Positions 1-12,900 of a stretch of DNA of 64,000 bases are shown here, one piece after another (positions within the stretch are counted from its first letter, which is position 1; each line of letters begins with the position of its first letter). The notes below the pieces were generated by a model. That model was not told the origin of the DNA and did no database searches. It worked only from the letters and a program-made list of their open reading frames with translations. Location of the stretch: assembly GCA_029948255.1 (NCBI GenBank), contig JALIZF010001810.1:516001-580000 (forward strand), in the 5' to 3' direction. The position numbers and the translations under genes were made by a program. Origin of the DNA: Telmatactis stephensoni. Taxonomy: Eukaryota > Cnidaria > Anthozoa > Actiniaria > Isophelliidae.

Positions 1-967
1 TAATAATTGACTGTTATTTATAATGAGAACAAAAAAAGTACGTCATGGGACAAAATCAAGTGGCATGACAAGCGACAAGCACTGAGACTTTAGTGGAGTG
101 CTATATCTTATTATTATTATTATTAAGTGTTGTTTACACAACATTTTGACATCTTCTGTGCATCTGTTAGAGAACACACTTAAGAAAAATTTATACAATC
201 TATTTGTTTTATGCTTCAAGGGTCCCAGTTCCTTATTATAAGTGATGGCATTAAAATGAAAATCTGGTTCAAAGTAGTTCAAAATAGTGTTGGTCGACTT
301 CTCTAATCCTAAATACCAATACCCAGCCATTTATTTGAGGAAATATAAAGATCAAATGGGAGAAATTATAAGGTATTTGCTGTGTTTTTGCTTTGAAAGA
401 TCAAATGACCTCTCAGCCATTTATTAAATTTCATTAGTGGAGAAAGAAGCAAGCAGAAAAAATTTACATAAGAACATCAACATTCACGGGTCAGTGGTTT
501 GTATTTAAGAAACATAAGACTGCTGCTAGCAAAGAGTTTCAGGCTTTCTTGAAGTTTATTGCTTACAAAAAACACCAGGGGTATTGATATTTAGCCTTAG
601 AGAAGCTCACTGATACTACTTTCAACCAGTTTAAACCATTTAAAAAAATATTGAAAAATTGTCCCAAACTGCCACAATTTGTTTTTCATTTTAAGTCTTT
701 CATTTATTAATTCCCACGAATTTGAATTACTGGCCAGGGATTTAAGTTTATTTCAGGGCTGGTTGTTCGTAAGCTGGTTAGTGTTAACCCAGCATTAACG
801 GCCGTGGTTTTCTTTAGATTAACTCTGGGTTAGCACTAACCCAAATTCAACAACTGGCCAAGGGGGGGGGGGGGGGGGGTGGCAGAGTTGAATCTGCGTA
901 ATAATTATAGAAGAATCTAAATAAAACTCAGTTCTAAAACTTATATATCTTCTTGATTGATTTATAG
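1..967. other. Upstream intron of LRRK2, repeat-bearing
   Basis: No coding exon is visible. Positions 10-205 hold a decayed fold-back whose inner sequence (GAGAACAAAAAAAGTACG and TTTTGACATCTTCTGTGCATC) is shared with 14027-14190 and 47899-48010. Positions 757-860 are an inverted repeat, followed by about 20 G in a row (863-882). The acceptor for the first exon is TTTATAG at 961-967. Confidence 0.6.
757..860. repeat. Inverted repeat with GTTAGTGCTAACCC arms
   Basis: Left GGCTGGTTGTTCGTAAG...GTTAGTGTTAACCCAG pairs with right CTGGGTTAGCACTAAC...CAACAACTGGCC. A relative lies at 40789-40885 (CTGGTTGGTTG...TTAGTGCTAATCC...CAACCAGACC). Confidence 0.65.
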
Positions 968-3900
968 GTGAAGTGATACAGCAAGTATTAATACTTCTCA
1001 CCATACTCACAGAATCATCTCACTTTATAGAATATTTCACAGAAGCCGATATTGTCACAGTATTTGATTTTATCAAGTATCACGAAGATTGCAGTGACAT
1101 ACAAATTGCTGGAAGCTCTTTCCTACTTGAATTAGTCAAAACACACAGTGGAGCTTTGATGAATAAAAATGTAGATATAGTGATCCTAAGAGCAATGGAG
1201 AAGCATCCAAATCGGGATGTGATTCAAAGGCAATCTATAGAGTTCTTCCAGATGATGTGTAAACCACTCTTAGATGTCCATCCAGAAGATGAAAGTTAGT
1301 TGAAGTTATTATTTTGAAGCTTTACTGTGCAGCACATGACACCGTGGACACCCTTTTTTTTTTTTTTTTGGCAAGTTAGAAAGTCAGCACTGTGGGCTAC
1401 CAATTGGCCACCCAATATATTTTTTTTGTAAGTTCGTCATTTAGAGAACAAGAATTTGTTTGACCAACATATTTGCCCTTGAACTCGCTCAGTCATGACA
1501 AGAAAAAGTTGTTCATAAATTTATATTTGCAGTAAAAAAATCTTGTGTGTTACCATACTAACATTGGTCGAAGTAATATTGAAAGAGTTTTCTGGTCAGA
1601 TTCTCAAAATTCCCTGAGCAATAGTGAGTTTTTCTCTGAACTGCATTGCTTTGTGGATGGCCACAGTGCAGCACATCACGCAGTGAAGTTTCTCACTTTC
1701 TGGTATAAAGGGTTCCGGTAGTAGAAACTTGCAACTTGTGCTTGACTACAGTTTGGAGTTTTGTGTTGCTCAGTGTTAGCTTATTCCAATAAACTATTCA
1801 GAAATTTATTAAGCAAAACCCATGAAATTCTAAAAAATTTGCTTTGACAATCTTCATTCATGGGCTGTCGCTAAAGTTCAAAAGATTAGATTATATTATG
1901 CACTATATTTATTATAAGGCTAAAACTGAGAAAAAGGGAACTCAAAATGAAAGTATTTCATCTGTGAAGATGAACTTGGCAGACTTTTCTAGATATGAAA
2001 ATCTGACTTTGGTCACGGGTTCCTGATCTAATTAACATTCTCTCACCAGTCACCTGCTGTGATATTAATTGATAGCTGTAGCACCACATACACAGAAAAC
2101 AGCAGGGTTCAGAGAGGTCACCTATTGTTGTATTGACAGAAAGCTTAAGCATTACACAGTACTACATGGGAGACAGCAGACAACAGACGTCACCTATCAT
2201 TATGTAATTGAGAGCTTTTAAAAACATCATGAACACAGGAAGTGGCATACAGCAGAGCATTCACCTTTTATTATATTAATGAAGATCTTAAGCATCGTAC
2301 TATTATATAAATAAGAGCTTAGGCCCAATTCACATGACAACATAAGCATAAGCATATTTTTTTTACCGGTTCACACATGCAACACAATGCCCATATTAAG
2401 CATAATCATAAGAAAATGGAAATGTTTTGTTTTCTTATGCTTATGTCTATGGTGATATTGTCATGTGAACTGGGCCTTGAGCAATCACATACATGGGAAA
2501 ATGGCAGATGGCAGAGAAGATCATGTAAATTGCTTTTCTGCATCTGGCACTGTTGATTAAATGTGAAGGTGAATTATCTCACTTTGCAGTAAATGCAAAT
2601 AGCCATGCTTATGTTTAAGTGCCGAGTGCATATAACCAGGTGCAAAAAATGCAGGTCACTTGATCCTCTTTGCCATCTGCTATTTCAGTATATAGCTATT
2701 TGCACAAATGTTGACCCTTCAAAGCATAGAAGCTGAGACCAAAATGAACACTGGGAAATCTATTGATTAGATGATTTTAAAGAGCTGTGTGGACATGGAC
2801 ATTTCAAATAGCGACTGAGACATATTTTTGGTATTCCAAACATGATTATGTAGCGAACTCAGATAAAACGTATGGAAATCAATGTCTTATTGCTGGACCC
2901 AGGAGTCATTTCGGTCTCAGCTTCTAGGTTAGATGATCGTGAAAGGGCCAAAGTTTGTGCAAATACACTATGCAACATTTCCTGCAACATTGCATGCACC
3001 ACAGTCTTGCCACCACAGTCTTGCCACCACAGTTTGTAGTGTAAGTGAGAGGCCCTCAATTCCCAGTGATATTACACACTTATTTCAACCTCTGTCTAAC
3101 CCATGTAGCTTTAATTAGCATTACTCATAAAGAGGTATGCATCTCAGGGGTGGATCCAGGATTATCAGGAGGGGGTGCAGTGTTATGGAAACACTCAAGA
3201 AGAAAAGAGCCAGTATCTTAGGGGAGGGGAGGGGCCCATCCCCTGCACCCCTCCCCTAAATCCACCTCTGCAGCATCAACCTTGAGATGACTTACAAGTT
3301 ACCAATGTTACAGTATATGAGGTATCTTTACCTTTTACTTTATTTTTTGCTTCAGGAATTCTCAAAGTTCACCAGTGGCTGGATAGTATAATGATTGCAA
3401 TGTCAGTTCACTGTGACGACCCATCAGTTCTGATCACAGCATGCGATGCAATTCCAGTCCTTTGCACTCACCATCCAGAGATGATAATGTTTATTGATGA
3501 CCAACCAGGCAATACTCCATTGCATAATGCCATTATGGCTGCATTAGTACTGCATATTGATGATGCAAGTGTTTGTGCAGCTGCTTGTAGGGCTATTGCA
3601 TGTATTGCCATGCATTCTGAGACTATTCAGCAGGTACAGTAAATGAATAGAGTAGATTTCGCATGACTGTGAAAACAGCACCGCACATTCAAGGCACGGT
3701 TATGGCAGGAATTTTGAATGTTTTATGGTCAACATGGCACTGACACAGTCACATCAGCACAGTATGTTTCACACTCATATGAAATCTGTTCTATGCATGT
3801 TCATTGTGATAATGAATACTGTTTATTTTGCAAGAAAAACTGAAGGGTTACTCATGAAAATGGCCTAAGTGACAGTTGATGTCCAGAGATATTTTACTAT

Positions 3901-6900
3901 AAGGAACTCCATTGATACCATTTTGAACCATTTGAGAAAACTTGAAAAATCATCTTAAAAGTCACTTCAGCCATTTTTATGTGCAACTGATCAATTTTTC
4001 TAACACAAGGTGTCATTCACTGTCATAGCAAAAACTATCTTAGCCTGTCATAGAAGACTTGTGCTTGCTGGCCACTGCTATAGAAGTTACAACCCATCTA
4101 TCGTTTCTTTGGGAGCCATGTATACTGCTTATTTAACTCTTAGCAACTTACTTAGCCTGTCATAGAAGACACAGCTCTACAGTCCCCAGATATAGAATTT
4201 ATGACAAATCAGTTGTTTTTTTGGGAGCCATGTTACTAGAGCCATGGTTGCTACCATCAACTTTTATTTTCACCTTGAAGATAGGCACCAGGGGGGTAAG
4301 GGTGGCAAATGTCATTTTATTTTTTTTATTTTTTAATTAGATTTATTGAGTACAACCCAAAGGGGTGAGTACGAACGGGACTTAATGTCCCATGCAAGGT
4401 ACCACCCATTGTGAGGCAACAAGAGTAGCATTTTTCTTGTGGCTTTTTTGTTGTTGTTGTTGTTGTTGTTGTCGTTTTTAAGTTTTGTGAGAATGATTTT
4501 CAGGAGGACCATGACCATGAGCATCTTGCATGAGATTGAATCAGTTGGTGCATAGCACAGCTGAGGCTGTGATGATGATGATGATGATGATAATGACGAT
4601 GATGACATGATGATAATAGATTCTCATTGTTTTTCACTTTTTCTGTAGGTTCTTTTTGAAAAAGGAGTTTACATTTACATTCTCAAAGCCATGGAGAAAC
4701 ATGACCAAATACCTGATGTCCAGCAATATGCTTGCCAGTCATTAAGGCTACTTTGCCTTCCAAGTGTTAGAAACATGGAAATTTTAATAGAAAATGAAGC
4801 TTGGGAAAGAATTACTAAGTGTATCTCCAGGTGAGATTACGTTGTCTCAGTGAATCCTCGATTCACACCCTCAAGGGTAGACACGCAGTTCCTACTGCTC
4901 ACCCTGTGTCTGTGTTACTGTAAGTACTATACTAACCCTAACCCTACCCAAGAGTGGTGTAATTGCTAACCCTAGAGAGCTGTAACACTAAGCTCACAGC
5001 TCTTGTAAGTGTCAGGGCCATGACATGACCAGGGGTTTTAAAATGGAAATGGACCTATGTCTAACGGCCTTACCCTTCCCCAGCATTTTGCTGCTCAGTG
5101 AGAGCTAATGGGATTATAGATAAGCAGACCTTTGGCTTCTACAGGGGGGTGCATGTGCACCTAGTGCATCCCCCCCTTGGATACGACCCTGAATGGATCC
5201 CATTTCCTTGTCACAATGATATCTGCTTGTGGAAGGTTCAATAGCAAAAGTATCAAGACGAGGCTACGTGCATAAAGCTCAGTCATTCATAACAAGACAA
5301 AAGTTTGCGCACGTAGCCTCGTTCTGAGTCCTTTGAATGTGGCAGATGAAGCATATCTCACAACTGAACTATTGCACAACATTTTTGTTAACAGTTTATC
5401 TTTGTTTTGTCAGTTTTAAAGATAATGCCAGGGTCCTCCAAGAAGCTTTTGCAATAATTGCATGCATGGCAACAGACCTGGAGGTGATTCGCAATCAATG
5501 TGCAATTGAAAGGCTACATGTTCCTGTTGTGACCTCTATTAATGTGTTCCTAAAAGATGCAACTTTGGTGGAAGTTGCTTTTGAGACAATTGGTAAGAAA
5601 CCTTCACCCCTTTCAAATGAACATTACTGATTGAATGACTAAAACTATTTGTTTGTTTGGTCTGTTGTTCATTTATTCATCCATCCATTCACTCACTCAT
5701 TTGTTCGTACATTTATTCATTTTTCTTTCGTATTTAATCATTTTACTATGTGCACCAATGCATATTGTTGACAGGAAGACAAGATAACTATTCATCACAA
5801 AATTTGAAATGGGCATAGATGTACAAAGGTGAAGCGAAGAATCTACTGTCAAATTGCATAAAATTATGCTCATTTTATAAGATCTAGTTATGCTAATATT
5901 AATCTTTTGGGTGATACACTTGTCTCCCTGGCGAGGGAGTGTTTCATGGTGAGAATAATCACCTTGGATGGCTGCTTGGTTGACTAACATGAGGATTTCT
6001 ATGTTGCTAGGTGTAATGGCAGCTTGTGAAGCCACACCTGATCTTTTTGTAAAAGAAGGAGTAATGAAAACATTTTTAGATGCAATGGGCTACCACAAAC
6101 GTGATGTTAGTATTCAACAGAAAGGATGCATTCTAGTCCAAGTTTTTTCAAGGTAAGTTCACTCCTACTCAATAGATAAGATAATATAAATTTGTTAGCT
6201 TCTAGAGTGCATCTTCCATAGTAAAATGATCTTCCGTCTTTTACCTGTAGAAATATAGTGAACTCCCTCTAAGACGAACACCATTGGGAACGTTAACAGG
6301 TGTCCGTCTTAGAGAGGTGTCTGTCTTAGAGAGGTGTCCGTCTTAGAGAGGTGTCCGTCTTAGAGGTGTCTGTCTTAGAGAGGTGTCTGTCTTAGAGAGG
6401 TGTCTGTCTTAGAGAGGTGTCTGTCTTAGAGAGGTGTCCGTCTTAGAGAGGTGTCTGTCTTAGAGAGGTGTCTGTCTTAGAGAGGTGTCTGTCTTAAAGA
6501 GGTGTCCGTCTTAGAGAGGTGTCCGTCTTAGAGAGGTGTCCGTCTTAGAGAGGTGTCTGTCTTAGAGAGGTGTCTGTCTTAAAGAGGTGTCCGTCTTAGA
6601 GAGGTGTCCGTCTTAGAGAGGTGTCCGTCTTAGAGAGGTGTCTGTCTTAGAGAGGTGTCTGTCTTAGAGAGGTGTCCGTCTTAGAGAGGTGTCCATCTTA
6701 GAGAGTTGTCAGATAGGCGAGAATTCACTGTAATTCCAGATGTAAACGTTTTTTCCTCTCTTTACTTTCAGCTACTTTAAGGATGAATGTTGTATGCATG
6801 CAGTTCAGTCTGTTATCATGGCCATGGAAAAGTTCCCCGACGATCAGTGTGTACAAGCAGAAGCATGTGTAGCTCTAAAACTCATTGCTCAAGTTTCTCC

Positions 6901-9900
6901 CAACTACAGCGAAATCTTGGTCAACCAGTGCGCTCATGAAAGGCTTTTTGTCATTTTGGACAAGTTTAGAGACAAGCGGAGACTTATTGAGTTAGCCAGT
7001 GGTGTTTTATGGTTTCTTGCTCGATCAAGACAACTAAGCTCCCGCATGCTATCATCTGCTTGTGCAGGGGGATTAATCCGTGGGGCCCACTGTTTAATTC
7101 AACTAGGAGCTGATGTTAACAATTGTGAAGGAACAGAAACGCCACTGCGTGCTGCGTGTAAGAACAACGAGGAAGATATTGTCCGGTTTTTGCTCACACA
7201 AGGAATAACAAACGTCCATGATGCGCTTGACTTGTGCCTGGAAATGGAACACCACAACCTTGTTGGAATTCTACTTCAGAAGATGGGACACGATCGTGAA
7301 GCTGGTATAGTTTCCTGGAATGGGCTTAACCTGGGTAGCGTGAGACCTGAGTGGCTGTTACCTTCTCTGACTGGCAGTGCTTTTGGACTATCAATAGAGA
7401 GTGAACGATACTGCAACTATCTCCAATGTGCCGAAAGGGCATTCAAACGCCGATTCAGAGTTCTCCAGAAATGTACTGATTTTGTATCGGTAAATATTGT
7501 TGATCGAGAACAAATTCAGCAGTCCATTATAAAAGGATACTCAAGTGATGAAGATAGCGAAGATGAAACGTTTTATCCTACCAGTGATGAAGGGAGCTGG
7601 GAAGAAAGTTTCTTAACAGAGAAATCTCCTTTGCGTACACGGAGTTTATCGGGTGCTCCTTTACCATACAGCTCGTACGACCCCAGAGTTGTCTTACCTC
7701 TCAATGTAGGAGACCCAATATTACTGCCTAGAAGAAGTCAACCTCAATTGAGCAAAAATAACGACGAAACAATCGCAGATTTGAGGCAGAGAAGCAAGAG
7801 CATGTATGATGAACCAGATGTCCCTGAGTTAGAAGAGTCTGAAGATGACAGTCCTGCCATCAGAAAAACCTCCGATGTGGTTACGCCTTCTTTTGAACTA
7901 CCAGGCGTTGCTTTCATATACAACACTCCCTACAAACGCAAACAGAGAAGTAATTTATCTGAAACAAGTGAATGCGATTCAGAAGATTGCAAACCATGGA
8001 GAGGGTCACAGAGAAAGACAAGAAGGAAAACAACCTATTGTCCTCGAGGTCAGACTGATGCCAGAGTGTGTGCTCTCAATGTTTCTGGAAACAGTATCAG
8101 TGATTTAGAGAGTTTAGTTTCTGACAATTGTGTAGATATTGTCCCATACTTAGGAAATATCGAGAAACTGGATCTAAGTAATAATAACTTAACTCATCTT
8201 CCTTGTGATTTCTGTGAAGCTATGCCTAACCTTCGACAAGCGTCTCTAGGTCGCAACAAGCTGAAAAAATTCCCATTCTGTTTGACCAAATCTAAACGAC
8301 TAAAAATCATTGACCTCTCATCCAACGATCTCCAGTTACAGGACGAATGCCCAGATAATGCATCGAAGTCAGTATTATTGGAACATCTCTCATTGGCTAA
8401 TAATAATCTAGAGACTTTTCCCACTTGGCTTGCAGATGTTTACCCTGGGTTAACGTACCTTTCTGTTGCTGATAATAGACTTGAGACTTTTCCAGAAACC
8501 AGTCAAAAGCTACAATGTCTCAAGACCTTAGATGTCTCTAAGAACAAGATAACGAGTATTCCTGATTCCTTCTTGGATCAGTTCAGTGGTCTCGAGAGCT
8601 TGAATGCTTCCAACAACGAACTGTCTTCCCTTCCAGAGTCACAGACAGATTGTGACTCCAAACTTACAACACTACGTTTGGCACACAATAACCTAACTGA
8701 AAACAAGCCATTTTTCATTCCTCGTTTTATTCTGAGGCTTTCAAGGCTAAAAGTCCTAGACCTGTCGCACAACAAATTGACTTGTCTGCCGCCACTAGAA
8801 ACATGGAAGACAACCCAGTTGAAAGACCTCAACGTGTCTGACAACAACATTCAAAGCATATACCTAGACACAGCAAACCCTAAGTCTTGGAGTTGCCTTC
8901 AGCGATTAAATCTAAGAAATAACAGCCTCAGATGCGTTCCCAAGGGCATTGGGTTCCTGACAGCATTGACTTCGCTTGATCTTAGCCATAACACAGATAT
9001 CAGGTCGTTACCGGACGAAATAGGAAGGCTTACCAATTTATGGGATTTACAGATAACCGGCCTGAAACTAGACTTAGAAGAATCGTTACTTTCAAACACT
9101 AAGAAATTGGTTGCCTTTTTAAACTCAAAGTTGATGAATTCAGTTCCTTATTACCGCATGAAGCTTGTTACAGTTGGCTTAGAAAAGCGAGGCAAAACCA
9201 CTCTTCTGAATCAACTCTTGAAAAGCAAGTCTCTACAGCCACAAAATGAGCTTGTGATCCGTGACTGGATATTGCGTGACTGTAAGGCAATCTGCAAGCA
9301 GTGTAACCACAAGTCTGTGATCTATACCATCAACACTTGGGATATGAAAGGTCGTGAAGATTTGTACCAGGCGTTCCAAACCCTCATGACGTCACGCACC
9401 CTGTACTTGGCAGTCTATGACGTCACGAACGGTGGTGAAGAGTTCGAGGCATTGAGACCATGGCTTCAAACAATTCATTCTTGTGCACCAGACGTGCCAG
9501 TTATGTTGGTTGGTACACACCTGGACAAAGTACCCAAGGACAGTATGGATGAGGTATTGTATTCTATTATTACACAAAACTCGTTGCTTTCTTTAGAGGC
9601 ATTGATGGAGCAAGTTTGGCTAAGCTGGTTTGTGGGCCTTCTGTGGGAGAGGTCCCGAGTACGATTCCCAGCGACCTCACATTCTTGTTTCAACTTCTCT
9701 CCATTCCATGTAGCTTTAATTAGCTTTAAATACCGCTAAAACAGAGCACGGGTGGAGAGTTGACGGGGATAAAGTGCGCATTGTCGATTTCAAGTTTGTT
9801 GGTTACTTTTGACAATTATTGATGAATGAAAATCTGTGACAACGTATAAAAAGAGATAACTCACTCGTCGATGAAAGACCTACAATTCTTGACAAAACTG

Positions 9901-12900
9901 TTGGCACGAAGGTCACTTTTGGACCGTGCGCAATTAATTCCCAAGTAGGTGCTCCCCCCCTGATTCAATGTTGAGAGGCTTCCAGGACACAAACACACAT
10001 TCTTTCTCCCAGCAGATCACCAATGACCCCCTGGACACCACAACATTGAATGGGGGAGGGGAGGGGGTGGAAAAAATATGAGAAATGGATAGGACACACC
10101 AAAATTACTTTGAGACAGTAACCGGACCAACTTTTTTTGGCAAGGATTGTAGGCTAGAAACGTCGTTTTACTCTTGCTTGGCGCTGAGTAATTAATTGTC
10201 TGAGTAAGGGATCCACCACAGTCTTTTAGCTGGTGCTTTTATTCCTACGAATCATTTAAGAGGGACCATTTACCACGATAGGGTACACGTGATGTACATG
10301 CCTTTAAAGGGGTACTTGATGAAAAAAGATTAAAATTGGGAATGACTTGAAACTTAGTAAAACCTATCTGTACGACTCCCAGTAATCTCCAAAAGCAACA
10401 TTTTCTTTACATTCAAACAAGACAAATAGAAATTGTCAAGTATTTTAGCATTTAAGTTGTAAATGACGTCATTTACTCAACCCTATTGTTCTTTTAGACT
10501 TTATATGAAAATTTCTCTTTGATAATGAGCTTGAAATGCAGATTTTTGGGCATAGGGTAGCTGTTTATTTAACTACATTCATCTTCATATAGAAATAATC
10601 AGTTTCCAATTTTCATCGATTTTTATCCAAGGGGGGGCTTCAAAATTTTGAATAGTGATGGTCATTTTGGTCTCTTGATTTGATTTAGCCTCCTCCGCAG
10701 GCAACTGTTCGCTTTTTCGCTGGGCCTCCTGTGTTAAAGACACGTAGTGGCCTGGACGCCAGGCGAAAAGAGGCGAGAGTTTTCCCTCCTCCTTTTCGTC
10801 CCCAGTCTTTTTTCTTCTCAAAATTTCGCACAGGAAGCCCAAAAGGTTGCCTGCGGAGGAGGCTAGATTTGATTATAATTAACTGATGATCTCTATAACC
10901 AGGTTCTAGACGAAATGAAGAACCGCGCCCGTGTATTATTCTTAAGCCCAGGTCTTCCAGATATCAAAGCTCATGTTGTCCTCAATTGTACACATGAAAC
11001 CACAGGAATCCAGGCTCTTAGAACCAAAATTGTAGAACTGGTGGTCAAATGCAGATGTAAAGGGCATTCTATCCTAGGATCGCGTGTCCCGCAAAAGTTT
11101 GTCAAACTTCAGGATTTGATCGAAGGAGTAGCAAAGAACTCCAAAGGGAATGAACGCCTGTTGACCAGATCAGAGCTGAAGAAACTCTTACAAGACAATG
11201 ATGTATTAATGAGTGAGTCAGAGCTTGGTCAGGCTGTCAAGTTCTTGCAAGAAGCCGGTAAGTCGCTACTGAAAAGGGCAAAGGCTGCAATCCTCGATTC
11301 CGGAAAAGATGGCGTCTCGCGTTACATTTTGGGAAAATGTACCAAAATTAGTTGAAGACCAAATGTAAACAAACATGGCGGCGAGCGACATTTCGCTGAA
11401 AGAAGCTGAAATTTTTGGCGCAAAACTTACTAAAGATATCGAAGTTTTGACATGCATATTTATATTTGGTCTTCAACTAAATTTGGTACATTTTCCCAAA
11501 ATGCAATGCGAGACGCCATCTTTTCCGGAATCGAGGATTGGTCAGTCTTCTGTATCAGTATCAGTCATCCAAAATAAGTCTTTGTTGTATTCCTTGTTTG
11601 TGAAGTATTGCTGTCGTTTCTGCTTCATGGGTCCAAGGAGTGTCGGGACGCGCGATATTGTCGGACCCCAAGAGACCATAATAGTAAGCGAGCGAAACTG
11701 CGCGATGTGCTTGGCGCGTAAGGTTTTTTAGTTACAGGAAGTTGACGGCATCGCGTGCGCAAACGGTGAAATTTGATTTTTGTTTCAAGAAAGTCGAAGC
11801 ATCTCGTCCGACAACCTTTTTTTGAAAAAGGTGTATTTTAATAGCACGATGCCTTTGTGCGCAGAGTTGGTTCTAGGAATAAGAAGTATCCTCTCTTCCT
11901 TCCTACCTTCAAATGTAGTCAGCCATTCATGAGTTAGGACGGACTAAAGTGAGCTCTGACAAATTTCTGTTTGTTAGGTGTCCTCCTTCACTACGATGAT
12001 CCTGTAGCTCATTTGAATGACTTGTTCTTCATTGACCCCGTCTGGCTCAGTGAGTCAGTATCAAGCGTTGTCGTTGACCATAAACCAAGTAAGCTGGCAA
12101 CTGTGAATGGCATTGTCAACAAGAACGATTTGATGAGCTTTCTGGAAGAAGATGACGACAAATCCGTGATTGTGAAGAAATTTCTACCCCAGTTTTTAAG
12201 GTAAAACTTTTGATGAAAGTCAACACACTCTAACATGTATACTTCTTTTTCGCAGTCCTCAACGTCCGTATTGTTCTCTGTATTGCTTTTGGTTGTATGA
12301 CTAACACGCTTTTTTACGTTTCCTCTCGTTCAGACTTCTGGAACGTTTTGGTGTCTTACTGCCTATCAGCGAGTCAGAGCTTTTAGTGCCGTCACGACTT
12401 CAAACTCAACCTCCAGCCTCAGTACGTCTTCCAGACGTGACATCCAATTGTTTCTACAGACGTTTATATAAGATGGCCTTTGTACCGTTGGGTTTCTGGG
12501 CTCGACTGATTACTCGTCTACTTTTGTTTCTTCCTACGATGAACATAAACGATGAAGACAAGATCAAGGTATGAAAACATCGTGTTTTGTTTGTTTGTTT
12601 GTTTTGTTTTGTTTTGTTTTTGTTTTTTTATTATGTGTTGTTTCAATATATTGTAACTATTGTGTACTGTTCTATTCTTTTGGAATCAATTTATATTGTT
12701 CTATTGTATTGAAATCAATGTGTATTGTTCTATTATTCAAAACAATGTGTATTGTTCTATTATTCAAAACAATGTGTATTGTTCTATTATTCAAAACTCC
12801 GACAATGTGTATTGTTCTATTATTCAAAACAATGTGTATTCTATTATTCAAAACAATGTGTATTCGGTTGTATTGAAACCGATGTCTATTCTATTTTATC

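Larger units (their letters stand above)
968..6152 (+). other. LRRK2: LRRK2 armadillo-like exons (five small exons)
   Basis: The first five visible LRRK2 exons encode leucine- and alanine-rich helical repeats such as VVTSINVFLKDATLVEVAFE and ALVLHIDDASVCAAACRAI, typical of ARM solenoids. Similar phrases recur (IVILRAMEKH, YIYILKAMEKH, VIMAMEKFP), as expected of repeated helical units. Phase is kept across 1294/3356, 3633/4649, 4830/5414, 5592/6011 and 6152/6772. No ATG that could start the protein lies in the first exon, so it is internal. Confidence 0.85.

Noticed and set aside
6293..6720. CRISPR-like array
   Set aside because: Units are directly tandem without spacers and the DNA is animal; it is a minisatellite.
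9554..9739. Extension of the long LRRK2 frame past 9553
   Set aside because: It reads into a SINE; the donor at 9554 and the acceptor at 10903 restore the homologous frame (MDE then VLDEMKNRARV).
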